Shown here: positions 33,701 through 48,700 of the stretch, piece by piece
How the letters are laid out: the number at the start of each line of letters is the position of its first letter
Numbering within the stretch: the first letter of the stretch is position 1
Source: Phallusia mammillata
Lineage: Eukaryota > Chordata > Ascidiacea > Phlebobranchia > Ascidiidae
Direction of reading: 5' to 3'
NCBI GenBank assembly: GCA_003260075.1
Contig: QLIY01000038.1
Coordinates: 186,006 to 250,005, forward strand
Length of the DNA: 64,000 nucleotides
Program-made: the position numbers and the translations under genes
Notes under the pieces: model-generated
Databases searched by the model: none
Told to the model about the DNA's origin: nothing
Seen by the model: the letters and a program-made list of their open reading frames with translations, nothing else

Positions 33701-36700
33701 TTTAGCGAACGAAGTTTACTCTTGGGGTAACAATGCGATGGGTCAATGTGGCTTGGGTCACACCACCAGCCCCATCTCGACCCCAACTCGTGTCACAGCA
33801 CTTTCAAACCTCAACGTTCATCAGATATCTGCCGGAACATCGCACAGCCTCGCATGGACTGCCCTACCTCTAGACCGGTAAATTGGGTAGACAAACAGAA
33901 TGTCACTTGTATACGACGTAAATTGGTATGATAATATCAACTACAGCAAATTTTGGTAGGGTAAACCAGATTCGGTTAATCCGGATCTTCGCCTAATTCT
34001 AAAAAACAATCGAGGCACAAATGATTTATAATGTCGTAAGGTTTTAACAAATGGACATCGGTTAATCCGAATCTTCGCCTAACTCGGACAAAGGTTTTGG
34101 CCAAACGGGTGCGGAATAACCTAGGTTTAATAACCGATGTAGCATACCTGCAGGTTTTACAGGGTTACAAGGTCATTGACCCTAAAATTACAGGGAAAAT
34201 AAAAATGGGTTGCATTTTTCGTAGCAAGTATGCTGTGATATTAGCCCATCCCTAATAGCAGTCAAGCTGTTTTTACTTGTGTGCTAAATTGCTACAAAAA
34301 ACATATTGTCGTTATGTAGTGTTGGTTTCACGATTTAACTTGACAAAGGATTTTTGCCATCTCAGTCGCTGGAAGGTTCTTCCCACGTCTGGCGTATTAT
34401 TATGACGTTTTAGCGGGCGGAAACATTTGTTTCGATTACGTCATGTTGCTATTTTTCTTGTTTCCGCAAACGTTATGCGACAAAAAAGCATTTGTTTGCC
34501 TGATCCTACTTCATTCACGTTTTAGCTAATTTGCCGAGAAAAAAAAACATTTGTTAGATCCATATTATTGAGGGAGGTTTTGCATTCATTTTGCACTGCC
34601 GAGTTACCTTAAGACTCATCTTGTTTCAATGAGTTAATTAATTTAATTCGTTTGCCCAGCTCGTTTTTTTTCGTTTGTTAAAGGACACTTGGAAATTTCT
34701 TTAAATTGGAGCTCTTTATAACTTTGTCACATTTAGTTATGTTTTGTACGTTTTGCTCCCGCAGTAAACACATGGGACCCTGACAGTTACGACAGTGCCA
34801 GCATTTAATTTCACGATGCTGTAGGCATGTTGTTCTTTTTCTCCTGGCCATAGGCAAACTAAGCTCACTAACCGTTTTTATTGGTTACTATAGTTGCTTA
34901 AGATTTTACAACAACTTTTTTGACAGTTTCAACAGCCTAACGATTTTGAGATGAAAAGTTGTTTTTTAAATATCTTTCTCACTGCCTTACAAATTTTAGG
35001 ATTTTGATCTTTCAATTTGAAGGTTTTATAACTTAATGAGTAACATTTTGCTTGCAGGCACGTGGTGTCTTGGCAGAGACCGTATTGTATTGATCTTTGC
35101 GAATCCACTTTCTCTCGTCTCAACCGCTTCTTGGAGAAATATTGCGTGTCTTTCACTGGAAAACCACCAGCACCGTTTTCATCCAACAGGTAATAGCTCT
35201 ACCGAGATATAAGCCCACAAAGATTGTAATACGATTTTTACATAAGTACTGCTATCTCTCACTGTGAAGTTTAGTAGTTTGGTCATTTGTTGTCTCTGTG
35301 ACAAAATGTTTCTATATAGTTCTCGCGCTGAATGCAAATTTTGTTTCCTGTATTTAGCTTAACGCGATCTATAGGAAAAGCAAGTTTAAACAGTGTATTT
35401 TAAACAGTATATATTTATTTTCTTAGCGAGCATCACAACTTTGTCCTGTTGTGTCTACGGCTGCTGATCGCTCACCTGAGACTAGCAGTTACCGCCACAT
35501 TGTCCAATCACGTGCTCGGGAAGGAGGCGCTCGTTCTTCGGGTTTTACTTTTCCGTGTAATTGATCAGGACGCACCAGAATTCGTAAAAGATGTGAGTCA
35601 TGTACATGATCTGTATAGTGGTATAGTGTATGTAAAATTTATTTTAAACACAAAAGGTGTTTGGAACCTTAAGCCAACTGTCAAACTAAATCTACTGTCA
35701 AAATGCCTAGGTGCTTTTTTGCGTTACTAAAATGAACGTATTGTTTACCAAAAAAAAAAAAAAAATTGCCATGGAAACTATTGTCGTCTTTTCCTTCCTA
35801 TAAATTATTTGCTGGGTATTTAAGCATTGAATTTCCGATTGACTGGATATTTAAACATTTAAAAAATTGACTGCATTTGACAACAGCTGCTTTTATATGT
35901 GAAATTCAGCCAAACACCTATTGCTAAAACCACCAGACTAGTAGTTCCTTGATATCATATATGGGGTATACGTTTTGAAAAAATTTCATCTAACCAGACA
36001 TTTTTCTGTTTCTTTTTAGGCTGTCCGTCAATGTGTTAACGTTGGTGCGTCACTTCTTCTCCCATCCATCAACGAACGTGTTGCCCTTCTCATGTCTTTT
36101 CTACCCAGGGGGCGTCCCGAACCCCAGGCCTTGACTGTGGGCCAGGTAAGTTAAGTTGATGGAAGCGAAGTGAGATTACTGGTTATACATGCAGCCGTTG
36201 TTTCAAAAATCGTCGCTGAATGCCATTTTTGCCCTAGTATGTTTGTAAATGCAAGAAAGTCTGCAATGATTTCGCGTCGCGGCAGTTTTACTTAAGGCAT
36301 TTGTATTGCAAAATTGCGCCCTGCTTAAGATTTGCAGTACTGGAGCAAGAAGAATATAAAACTGCGATGCTCTGATGAAATTGATCCCGAGAATGTGTAA
36401 TGACCAAATTTTGCTCGTATAAATCTACTAAGCCCCAAATAAACGCTTGTTTTTGTTACGGCGGTGATTTCCAGAACATTTCAGCTCCGTTGTATTTAAC
36501 TGGAACACATATCGTTTTGCAGCGTATGCAGTTGGACGTGGTGTTGTCGAGTCTCCTCGCCCATTCTCACGTGTCTGCCATCCTCAGCTTCTCCAATTCT
36601 CGTGACCTTTCACCTCCGGGTGGTGACGAAACTAAACTAGCCAGCGATCTGATGTTGGCCCTTTTAGAGAATGTTCACGTCCACACGGTATGTTACAAAT

Positions 36701-39700
36701 GGCCTAGTTCGGCACTCGGGGTCTGATTATTGCGTTTTTGATGCAGATTCAGAAACTAGTGGAGCTCGCTAAATGTTTAAAGAGTGACGCGGACAAACCA
36801 GATCCAGAACCGCTTTCAACCGGTTTGGACGAGAAACATGTGAAGCAGATTCACGATCTTCTCTCTTACATGTTTCTTCATCTCTTCTCACACTGTTTCC
36901 AGTCTACTCAGGTATTTATAACATTTATTTAACAGCTGATTTTCTTTGTTTAAAATTAATAAATTAGGTACCTAAATTTTTATATAGTGCAATTAGAAAA
37001 CAAGGAAAAACTAAACATATCCAATATGGTAGCATTAAACATCATGTCTTTAATCAGGGTCCATTGAACAAAAGTAATTATGGGTCCCCTTCCCTGAAGG
37101 GGACGCATCTTGATTTCACTCTGTTTTTTTCTTTTTTTTTTCTGTTTTTTTCTTTTTTTTTNNNNNNNNNNNNNNNNNNNNNNNNNNNNNNNNNNNNNNN
37201 NNNNNNNNNNNNNNNNNNNNNNNNNNNNNNNNNNNNNNNNNNNNNNNNNNNNNNNNNNNNNNNNNNNNNNNNNNNNNNNNNNNNNNNNNNNNNNNNNNNN
37301 NNNNNNNNNNNNNNNNNNNNNNNNNNNNNNNNNNNNNNNNNNNNNNNNNNNNNNNNNNNNNNNNNNNNNNNNNNNNNNNNNNNNNNNNNNNNNNNNNNNN
37401 NNNNNNNNNNNNNNNNNNNNNNNNNNNNNNNNNNNNNNNNNNNNNNNNNNNNNNNNNNNNNNNNNNNNNNNNNNNNNNNNNNNNNNNNNNNNNNNNNNNN
37501 NNNNNNNNNNNNNNNNNNNNNNNNNNNNNNNNNNNNNNNNNNNNNNNNNNNNNNNNNNNNNNNNNNNNNNNNNNNNNNNNNNNNNNNNNNNNNNNNNNNN
37601 NNNNNNNNNNNNNNNNNNNNNNNNNNNNNNNNNNNNNNNNNNNNNNNNNNNNNNNNNNNNNNNNNNNNNNNNNNNNNNNNNNNNNNNNNNNNNNNNNNNN
37701 NNNNNNNTTCTCATAGTTATCTCTTGAAATGCATTATTTACAACTTTGCATGTGTGGGGACCCATGAGTTTCTGCTTGCAGAAACAACTAAGGTTAAAAA
37801 AGCCGGTGGCCAATATGGGACCCAATATAAAATAAGCATAGGTAATATATTATTGTTTTAAAATAGGTTATAATGTATATGCAATGGCAATATGTGCTAA
37901 GCCACCCTTCTAGTTTTTAAATGCTCTTAAACTGCTTTTTATGGGTTATGAAAACAATGGTTTACAAAATACTTTACACAGAATGTTTAAAAAATGTTTT
38001 GTGAAAAAATTTGTTTTTGTAAAATAAGCAGATTTGAAAGAAAATCTATTCGTTTATTGGGGGCAAATTATTTTCACAACTATTGATGAAATTTAGGTTT
38101 ATCCGCATTCGGCCCTGCTCCTTAAGCAGAGTGTCAACCAGCTTTTGTGTCAAGCAAACATCGAACTTCTTGCAGCCACCCAACTCATTACTCAATCGAA
38201 TGAAAAAATCGATAATTCATTCACAGGTAAGGTTTCACTTTACATAATGATCAAGCAACGCAAAATACCTATTTAATCAGAATTCACGTAAAAATGCGTA
38301 TTTATTCGTTGTGTTTTCTTGGCGGCCAAGGCTAAAATTCTAGGTTGAACTTGAGTGTTCCGTAACATCACCATCTATTCTATAAATACGTAATATATTT
38401 TTTTTTCTCCTAATCACTGATATCTTTAAAGTTTTACAAATTTTACCAGACCATATTTGCTAACAATACATTTTACTGCGTGATGCATAAAATATTTTTA
38501 CTAAAATTTTCGGGTTTTGATGTTTTTAAATTCCGTAGAAACACTGACGTTTTCTTCCTGTGGAAGACTCCTCTCCTTCTCCCTCTCTTCCTTGCTCCTG
38601 TGCAGACTGGAGGACGTTCTTCCCTTCCAACAGATCCTCATAGATCTTCTTCCCCAGTTGGACACGTTTAACAGGTGATTGCATCATTTTTGAAAATTCC
38701 TTTGCAGCAAATACACAAACCATGGTAAACATACGTTTGTGACGTCACAGAGGCCGTTATGACGCACCGGAAGTACACGACGCAACGGAAATGACGTGGC
38801 CGGTCAATGACAGGGACAACGTAAATGGTACGCATTGTCAGTTAAGCCTATTGAGTACGACGCAAATAACCATCACCTTTACAGCTTGGGACAAGTGGAC
38901 GTGGATGTTGGATATCGAGCGCTCTTGTGCGCTCCTTAGCGGTCGGATTCTTAACGCGAATGCGATCGGGAATGTCAACTCAACTGACGAGGAAAGAAAT
39001 AATGTCAATTATTTGTCCATGTCAGTTGTAAGGAACGGATTGCAAGTTGAATGCCCCAAAACAGGTTTGTGCTGTTGAATATCATTCGACTTTTCTTTTC
39101 AAAACGTGCACAATTCTAACTAAATGCGCGTATTGCACAAAATACTAAAGATGGACCGATGCGAGCCAGAACCCGAGCACTCGGTGCCGAACATCGCTGT
39201 TTTAGATGCTCGGTGCTTAGCCAAACAATTGCACAAACTGACTCGAGCGTTAAATTTGCATACTCATGCCCTGCTAACATACGAAACTAGTGAATAGGCA
39301 TGGATGAACAAAAATGACTGTTTTTTTAAATGCGTTAGAATGCTTAGATGGTAGAAAATGACGTACTCCTGGGGCCTGTACAGCTTAATACACGGCTGGT
39401 GACGTAAGGGACTTTGGAAAGCTACAAACTGTGAAATTGGGCGTATGTCCAAAATCACACAGCTGCTAAGAAATAAACTTAACATTTAAATGTCATGTTG
39501 ATAACACTTCAATCTTAGTTAAACATGTTTTCATTTATCAGTGGAACGCATGGATGCTGTTTTCCGCTTTTTGGAGAAGAAAGAAAACACTGAAGAAATT
39601 GCTCAACTTTTCCAGGAAGATCACAGGATTTTAGTTCACGTAAGGGTCAATATATTGATTGCTCTTTCTATATTACTGAAATTTTGTTTGGTATGTATAG

Positions 39701-42700
39701 CTGGCAGCAGGTGGAAATTTCAAAAACGCTCAACATTTATGGCACAACACCATCGACTATGCAAGGAACAGAGGTAAGGAAATGTTAAAAATAATGAGAA
39801 ATAATGTCCAATATTTGTATAGGGTTTAGTCTTAAAGTAAGTATTATTATGGGTCCCCTTCCCTCATCGTCAAGTGAAATAAAAAAAGGTATACAACTGT
39901 CGAAACGGTGTTTTACACGCAATTACTGGCTTTGATCTTTTTGCTCAGAACATTTAAACCGTGGTTTATGTACCTAGGAATAAGGTTTATTCCATGTAAG
40001 AAGCAAACCACATGTTAAACATACGCTATTCGTTTGTAAATACAAGGCTGTGCAATTTACTGCTGGATGAAAAACACGTTATTGCATGCTTTTTGATTTG
40101 TTTTGTTTAGCGCTGAATTTCAATCGTTTACCAAGTTACATAATTAAATTGCTGCTGTGTGTTAAACTGTGTCGTTTCGTGTTAGAATGGAGTGGGTTGG
40201 ACAGCGGTGGCGACGATCCATTACTTGAAGTTGTATCTCGATGTTTACTTGCCGCCCTCATCAAACACACCAACGCTGATCCTCACAGTTTGCTGCTCCA
40301 ACCTCTCTACCGATGTGTCTTCAAGGTAACTAGTATTTTCACTTCGCAATAAATACGTCTATACCAGTGGTTTGCAAACGTTTTTTGAGGCAACTCAAAC
40401 ATGTATATTTTGTGAACTACGGCGATCAATGTATATGTCTAACCACAGTTTTAGTGGCCTTTTTATCTGATGTTTTTTGGTTTCGTAATGTGACACTAGT
40501 TTTGACCGGACATGCACTAGCACTGTCTCTTCTCATATAAAGTTTGTTTACCTATTACCGGTACCAGCCCTATGATTGATAAAAAATACTGGCTTTTGCT
40601 GCATAAAATGTGTTATATGCAACAGTGAAATCTGTTCGTAAAAAGAGACAACTTTCTTTGCAGGTTCGCACACACTTACTGTCGCTAAGATCACAAAGAT
40701 CCTCCACGTCGCTTAGTAACGAATCGACGCCACAAACTACGTCATCCAGTACACCCACAACGGATAATGAACAACTCGATAACGAAAAAAGTATGTTGAA
40801 CCCCTTTTTTCTGTGTTGTTGTCAAATACAATCCAAACCGAGAAGTTTTTATTTTCATGAAACAAAGGAACAATGTGTTTCACACATTTTTGTGTGTCTG
40901 TTTTAAGAACACGGCGCCTCATAAAGCTTTACTAACTATCTGTGATTATAGCATTCGATCTGTCATTCTAACTGCAGGATTGTATTGGTCATTGATTTAA
41001 ATTTTAAAGGATTTGACACAAAAGCTTAAATGCAATTGACAATTTTCTCTAAAAACGTTTGTTTCCTATTACTTTTGAGCAACATTTTTTTTGCTGGCAC
41101 ATGTAAACCTTACATTCTCTTTCAGAATACAAATTTTTCAATGGGGCTTCCACATCATCCTCTGTCGACAAGAACAGCAAAACTAAACAAGAGAAAGAAG
41201 GTAATTGATCATATCACATACAATTGTAGACCTTCAACTTTTCCTCAACTGCGTGGGTTTATGTTTTGTAGATATGCAGCGTGGCAAAGACTGGTATTCG
41301 CGATCCTGCTGGTCTGTGATTGAACGTTCGATCTTTCTGCTTGTTGCTGCTGCACCTGTTACTTGTATTTTAACTGCTGAAGATTCAAAGTCTTCCGAAG
41401 GCGTGTCTGTCGGTAAGAAAGGAGCCAAATATTTTAGATAGCTATTTAAAAGTTTGTTTGTTATTTCTGCACGCAACATAGTTAAGCTGATTTGTAGGGT
41501 AAATTATTGTGCCCTTTGCTAGAGCAACTGGGCCTGACTAGGCAATGTAAATTTACAAGTCTAAAGACGAATTTTAAGCTTACACAATTCCCTGAGGATT
41601 TAGGTACATTTTTTTGCTGCACCACTAAATGCTAAGCAATTTCTTTTTCACAAGCTTTTACACATTTAATTTATTCAAGGAGTTAGGCTACGATCCTTTT
41701 TAATGTTAAATTAAAGTTTTGTATTTTTGTATCGTCTATAACTTATTTGTCGCAGATCCACCCCAACTCCCGACCGATCACAACGATTCAAACATTCCCC
41801 AGCGACGTCTTAACAACGTTTTGTCGGATGAGCGATTGGTGTCCAGTTCATCGTGGGGTTCAATAAACGAAGGTAAATAACATTTAAACGTGTCGTTGAT
41901 GTGAATTATTTTTTCCCGCTTATTGTCAATTTTTAAGAGTTTTGAACGTTATATTTTTAAACTACAAAAATGAAACTCAAGCATTTGACAGATTCCTGAA
42001 TACTAATATAGGTCACATAGAGTGTGGTAACAGAAACGCATATCTTTTGTAGTTGACAGTCCCTTATTAAACGTTAAAAACAGCCTCAAATTGCCCCAAT
42101 TGTTTTTAATTTATGCAATGAGACAGGTTTTTAAAAAGCTTCATACCATGTTTAAAAAAACAGTCAACGCCAAAAAATCATGTTACGTTTAGGACGCGAG
42201 GTGGCGACAGGGAGCAGATCCCAGCACAGCGCAATGGAGCAAAGTATGGAACTGAACGAAGCACAACCGTATGGAAAGTATGCAGTCCATCAGATTTCTG
42301 TTTGCAGTCAAGCTTAAACAACTCAAGACATAATAAGCAAATGCTATGAAACTACTTTGCCGGTTCAATGTTCCTTATTGATTAAAGTCACACAAAAGCA
42401 ATTCATGAGGATGTGACTTCTCAGTTAAAGCTATATGCTAAGTTTCCTAAAATCTCGTATGAATTATCTATGAAACAAATTTTGTACATGAAGTATCGCG
42501 TTCTGCAGAGTTTGCCTGTCATGTCTGCAGTTCTGCTGCCCAGAAGCAAACCTTGACGGCATGCCTACACGCCCTGACGTCACGGCGCCGATCGACAAGG
42601 AGAAGACGTGGTCGTATAAGAGTCTGGCCGTTGCCATGGATATTCAACAAAAGCGGGCTAAGGTGGAATATTTTTTTATTATTTTCCACACGGACAGGTT

Positions 42701-45700
42701 TTTTATTTTTTATTTTTTTTATTGTGTTTTTCGACAATCAGGCGGACAGGTTTCTTACGTATAACTGTACTAAGTTATAACCTACAATTCCTATAATTTT
42801 ATTAAAAAAACATTGGGCTACAATTTGTTAAACCTTTTGTTAAATTTGTTAAATTAGATTTCAACTTCACGTATCTATTTTGTAGAATGAAAATGAGACG
42901 TGGTTCATGTCAAACCAATATGCCTCACAGAATAATACCTCACATAAACTCACAACAAACTCACAGAATAATATCTCACATACATTATATTAACTATAAT
43001 GTAACTTGAGGTTTAAGTTTATTATCATTTTTGTTCTAACTTTATGCAACTACTGTGTTTTAAGTCGGCTATTTTCTTATCTAGGAACGAATCACGGCGC
43101 TGAAGGAAATTTGTCGACTTTTACATTCGCAATCTGGAGCCGAAAGCAAGTTTCCGCGTCTTCTATCTTCAGTCTACTTCCAACTTGTGGTCGGTTGTTT
43201 TGGTCTCGTCACCGTTCGACCTTTGACCCGCGAACTTATGACCACAGGGTAAGAAAAGCAACCTTGGTATCTTTATATAATCACAATACTTCAATATGTA
43301 GCACAGATTCCTTTCAAACCTCCAATCACTTGGCCTAAATTTAATTTTATTTAAGCATAAAGTGTACACACAAATGCAAATTCGTAGTTTCGCATCAACA
43401 AAGCCGAGAATAGTTCATAAATTATCTTAGCGTTACTAACATCTATAACTTACTTGTTTTAGAGTTTTTATACTCTTTTCGAAAATACTAATACAGTAAA
43501 CCTCGCTTAAACCGGATTCGGTTAATCCGGATCTTTGCTTAATAACAACAAAACTTAAATGGTTTGTAATGTGGTAAGGCTTTAACTAATCGACATCAGT
43601 TAATCCGGTTTTTCGCCTATTTGGGACATTTTCAGATTACTGTACTTCAATATGTAGTGCAGTTTAAATGTGAAATATGGGAATTTGTGCATTCTTTTAT
43701 TTGCAGATCACTGCCAAGTTCAGACCATGGCGTTACTTCAGCCAGCAATGCAGATCAAGTTGAAATTCGAAAGTTGATGAACGAATTGCGTGACGCTCTT
43801 TACAACAACGTCACTCATTGCAACATGTCTGTTCGCTCAGGTATAAGTTGTAATAAAATAGCACGTGTTTTTTGGTTTGTTCGAAGTAAAAAATGAGCTA
43901 TAAATTGTGCAAATCGTATCTTGTGTGTTTGATACTAGTTTGTTGACAGAAAAGTTAAAAATGTTTATTTTTTAATTTTGTGAAACCGTTTTTTTTTAGA
44001 CTGGAGAGATCTTCGCCTGATTGTGACTTCACTCTTCGCTTTAGCGACTTTGCCGTACCACGCTGACGACATGATGCGGTTTCGTGATGACGCCCTCCGC
44101 TCATTGGTTGAATTGTGTGACGCGGGTCGCAGTCTGGGTATTGGCCGGGGTTCGATCTCAAGACTCTTCGGTTCAAGTGCAAGCGCCGGAAAAATGGTGG
44201 CTGTCACCAAACTCGTGGCAAGCAATTTGTTTCGCTCTGTTGCGGCATCTGTCAGGTTTGTTTCTATGGTTACGCTAGACCTGTATGTGCAGAATAAATT
44301 GGCACAGTTTGTGCAATTGAATATCTTGGTGCGACTGAACAGACAAGTTTCATAATTTAAATAAAAAATGCGTGTAAGGACCTAAAGTGTGTTCGGTTAA
44401 TAATATCCATGTTGATGGCTCTTCAAAAAATTCATAAAATTCACAAGTTCAACAAACTTTTTTCAAGCAACGTGTTACTTGGTTCACAAAAAAAAAATTA
44501 GACTGTTACGAAATGTGTCCGTGGTATTCATAGGTTCGATTTTTCTGCATTCATTAGTAAAACTTTAATAGGAAATATATAATGCAATAGTTTTTAACTA
44601 TTCGTTCTATACAGGCACATTAAAATTGTATGTCTGCGTGATCTTGTCACCGACTGATCTTTTTGAACAGTATTTAACAAACGTTTCAAACATTCGAAAT
44701 ATTGCATGTCTTCAGGTTCCAACAACATTAGTACGTAGTCAAAAATACTTTGTGTGCAGTTTACACATCGAACGTGTGGACGAACAGATCGTGACGTGTA
44801 TTGTCAACGTACTTCTCACACTGATTCAGAACAATTTTCAATCACTTGGCGGGGATTTGTCACCGGAGAGCTTCAGCCCTGACAAATACGACCCCTGGAA
44901 AAGCGATGGAATGGACAACTTGTAAGTATTGAGAACATCTTGGATTAAAGGTTGTCTGAACTGGACCTCAATGTTGTTGGTTGTTTAAGTGTATTTGTGT
45001 TTTTGGATATTTGGTGGAATTTGGGGCTTTGTGTAACTAAAACATCTATTAGGAGTAAAACCTGCTTCAGATTTGTGATATAATAGAGTAATACGTATAT
45101 GAATAAAATATTAAAATAGAAAAAGTACAGCTAAAGTGTGTCAAAACGTAATAAGTTTGTGTACGTTTTTTGCCTGCAAGAGTGGTTGGCCAAATATCTT
45201 GGTTACTGGCTCGATTCAAAAACAGACTGGTTTTAATGAGATATTTGGTGAACCACAATGATGGTTTTGATAACCTTTGATTCTTGCCGTATTGTATTTG
45301 CAATGTCTTCTATATTTAAACCTTCTTTTACGAGTTTTTACTGTTAATTTCAGAGCAAGCCAAGGCAAATACCGACCACTAGAGGCGTCATTGGGCGACA
45401 ATCTCGTCTTTGTTCGCTTACTTATCTCTAGCGACACCATGTGTAAGATGCTGGCCACCTGGGATTGGGTCAAGACGCTTCTGGGTGTCGCATGCCAACT
45501 TAAGGCTCCAGGTAGGTTTTTGGAATTTAAAGCATATTATACTTGTTATTCTTAATTGATGTGTAACGAAATTTCTCAAATGAATTTGCTTAAATCACTA
45601 AAAGCACACCTAATTTGACCAGGCAAAATGTAAGAAAGGTTTTGTTGTGGTTTGGTTGCTTTAGGTTAGCGAAACAACTGATGCGCTACTGTTTATTTTC

Positions 45701-48700
45701 CAAAGAAGTTTCGTTTGGATCACAATCAAATTTATGTTTCCAGGATTAGCGGTTATTCGCAATTTACGAACACGTCTTCTGGCTCTTCATTTACTCAGTG
45801 CTATACTTCCTAGTTTCAACGAAGACGACAACAACAAGTTAGTTGGCATAAAAGTCTAAAGGCCTAACTCGTTTTTGTCTAAATCTTGATGTGCTGTTTG
45901 CAAAAGTTTTGAAATAGTTGATAGCTGTCAGTGTGTCAATGTCTTGCCCCCACAGAGTGATTCTTTTGTACAGTTTCTGGAAATTTAGTTTTGTTTTTAT
46001 CTGTAGAAATGTTACGTTTCAAAGAATCGAGTGCGCTTTTCGAATACCCATGTTTAGTTTTAGGAAGAAAATTACCTGGTCTTAATTAGTAGCACAGACT
46101 ATAAGTTATATCTGGTAAAACTTTTTTCTGATATTTGGACTGTGGTTTGTAGGGCGCACACGTCAGAGGTGGTGACGTGTTTGATGGACATTGCCGCACG
46201 CGCCCACTGGGTGTCGTTACCTGCACGTGAACACCGGAAACTTCGTCCCGAAATTTTGTCAGCAAAGAAAGAAGCAGAAAAAAAGGACGAGGTCAGTTTA
46301 ATTTCGGTTTTATACATTGAATCTGCTAGTCCATTAGGGACCTCATATGATTCGAATACAGAGTTTTGTATTTGTTATGTCACAAACTTTCACATAGTCT
46401 TTCCGTGAATATAGGATTACAACCATTTTGAAATAGGATTACAACCATTTTGAAATAGGATTACAACCATTTTGATCTGAATCTCAACGTACATTTAATG
46501 CTTGCGCGTCGGTAAATTACCAAAGGCTTTACGGTTTTGCAGAAACTTCACAGTATAAAAAAACAACTTGCTGATAAACCTACGACTGCAAATTTAAAAC
46601 ATAATTTAAAAACAACCCCGTTTTATTACGTCATTTTGCTGCAAATAACTTTACATATTCGGCTTCTGAAAACACTTTTTCATTAGAAGCAGTCGAGTGC
46701 AACGACTGAAAGTGAATTGCCCGAGAACGCAGACAACAATCTTTCATTTGTCAACGACTTTTCGTTCGACCCTGAGAAATGCTCGTGCTGTTCTATCGTT
46801 GATAAACACACTCTGGTGCACTCTAGTGGAGGACGTGGATACGGAATGACCATGTTTGGTGTCGCACACGGCTGTTATCGTTGGAAGGTGAAAAAAATAG
46901 GAACATGTATTTGTTTGAGCTTGAAAAAGTGCAATGTACTGTTGTATAACATGTCATGTTACAGCAAGAGCAATAATCTGCGACGTTTGTTTTATTCAAA
47001 AAACTTAAATGTCCACTTGTGGCAACGTTGTAAAAGTTCATTTATTGACTCAATGCTTTTGTAATGTTTTAAAAACTTAATACCTTCTGTGCACCGAACA
47101 CCAAATAATGGCTTGCGGCAAACTTAAAGCTTGATTTCAGATTGTGCACTGTGATTTGGCTTTGCATCAAGTCTAAACTACACAATGTTTTGCTTTTGCT
47201 GACAGTTTACCATCATGAACGAAGTTCAGGGAAACGAGGGTACTTGTGTGGGAGTTTCCCGGTTTCCAGTGACGGACATCAGCCACAGATCGACTCCTGA
47301 CATGTGGTTGTATCGAGCTTACAGGTGAAGCAAACGACTTTTATTTAAAAAATAGCACTGTTAAGATGTTAACATGTTTATTCGCACTATCCGAAATTCC
47401 AGTTAAGCGCATCACGATTGATTTGAAATTCCTCATTGCATTATTTGGAGTTGCGGTTAAATCTGTATCACAATGCAATCACCACAATGAATTACCACGA
47501 TGGAATAACCAATGAAAATGCTTTCACGTATTTACCACGATTCAACGCGATGAAAATGCTGCCTGTAATTATCGCATTGCATATACCACGATGAAACAAT
47601 TATTACGTTGCTTGTTTTTAGTTTGCTATGATGTAGTAGTATCGAAAACTACGCGTACGAATCTGTCTGCTTTCTTGTTGCTGTTTATTTTAGCGCATAC
47701 AAACCTACTTCGAACACAAAACGTTGGCAGATGAATTATTACCTTTTTGAAATAAAAAGTAAATTAACACGCGGGGTTTAAAAGGTTGCCCAACCCTAAA
47801 TTACCTAATTGGCAAGCAAGCTTAAAAAAGTGTTTCATTTTATTTTTACAGCGGCAACTTGTACCACAATGGTGAGCTGACTCATCAGTTTTCCAGCTTC
47901 AGCAAAGGTGACGTGGTCACGTGTGTATTGGACGCGGTTGAGCGAACACTGAGTTTCGGATTAAACGGGGCCGAACCCGAAGTCGCGTTCCGAGACGTCG
48001 ACCCGAGCTCCGAACTCTATCCATGTGTTATGTTTTATAGCAGCAGCCCGAACGAACAAGTCAAGATATCTGATTTCCAGGTAATACTTTATATTGTGTA
48101 ATTCAGTTTATTTCAAGCTTTATTGTAATGAGTTGTGATTACCAACTTGAAAATCTGTTGGCTTCAGATATAGTTGTAAGCGTGCCCGAATTTCGAGCCT
48201 AAACCCGGCCGGAACCCGAAAGTACAAGTTTGAAGCCCGGCCCCAACCCGAATCTTTTTTGAGAAGTCCGTTTAGGCTCAAAAGTTTGATTGACAGGCCT
48301 ACATTAAAGAAAACATACACAATGGACAATAATAGACAATAGGATAAACAAGACGTTTCAAGTCTATTGGGCATTTGGTTCAGCTACTTAGCTGAGTAAT
48401 TTGTATTTTGAAAAATTACTGACACAGAGTGTAAGTTCAGGCCCAAATCAAGCCCGTTTGTTAAAAAAAACGAACCCGGCCCAACTTACAACTCTGATAT
48501 GCACATTTTGTAAACGTCTCGCAAAATGGTGCTTCAATAACACTTACACCCACTAGACCAGTGGTTCCCAACCTTTTTTGTCCTGTGCACCCTTTTAGTC
48601 GACATTCAAATCTAATTCCCCCCTGCAAATTTAGTTTGCCTAAATATCGATTACATTAACATTTTAATGTAATTCTAAGAACAGAAATTAACTCTCGATT

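Noticed and set aside
36980-37861. Long open frames made mostly of X residues on both strands
   Set aside because: They run through the N gap and repeat sequence and carry no real coding information.
44626-44759. In-frame extension upstream of HERC1 exon 36
   Set aside because: The frame is open but not family-like; the acceptor GTGTGCAG at 44752-44759 gives a phase-correct, conserved exon instead.
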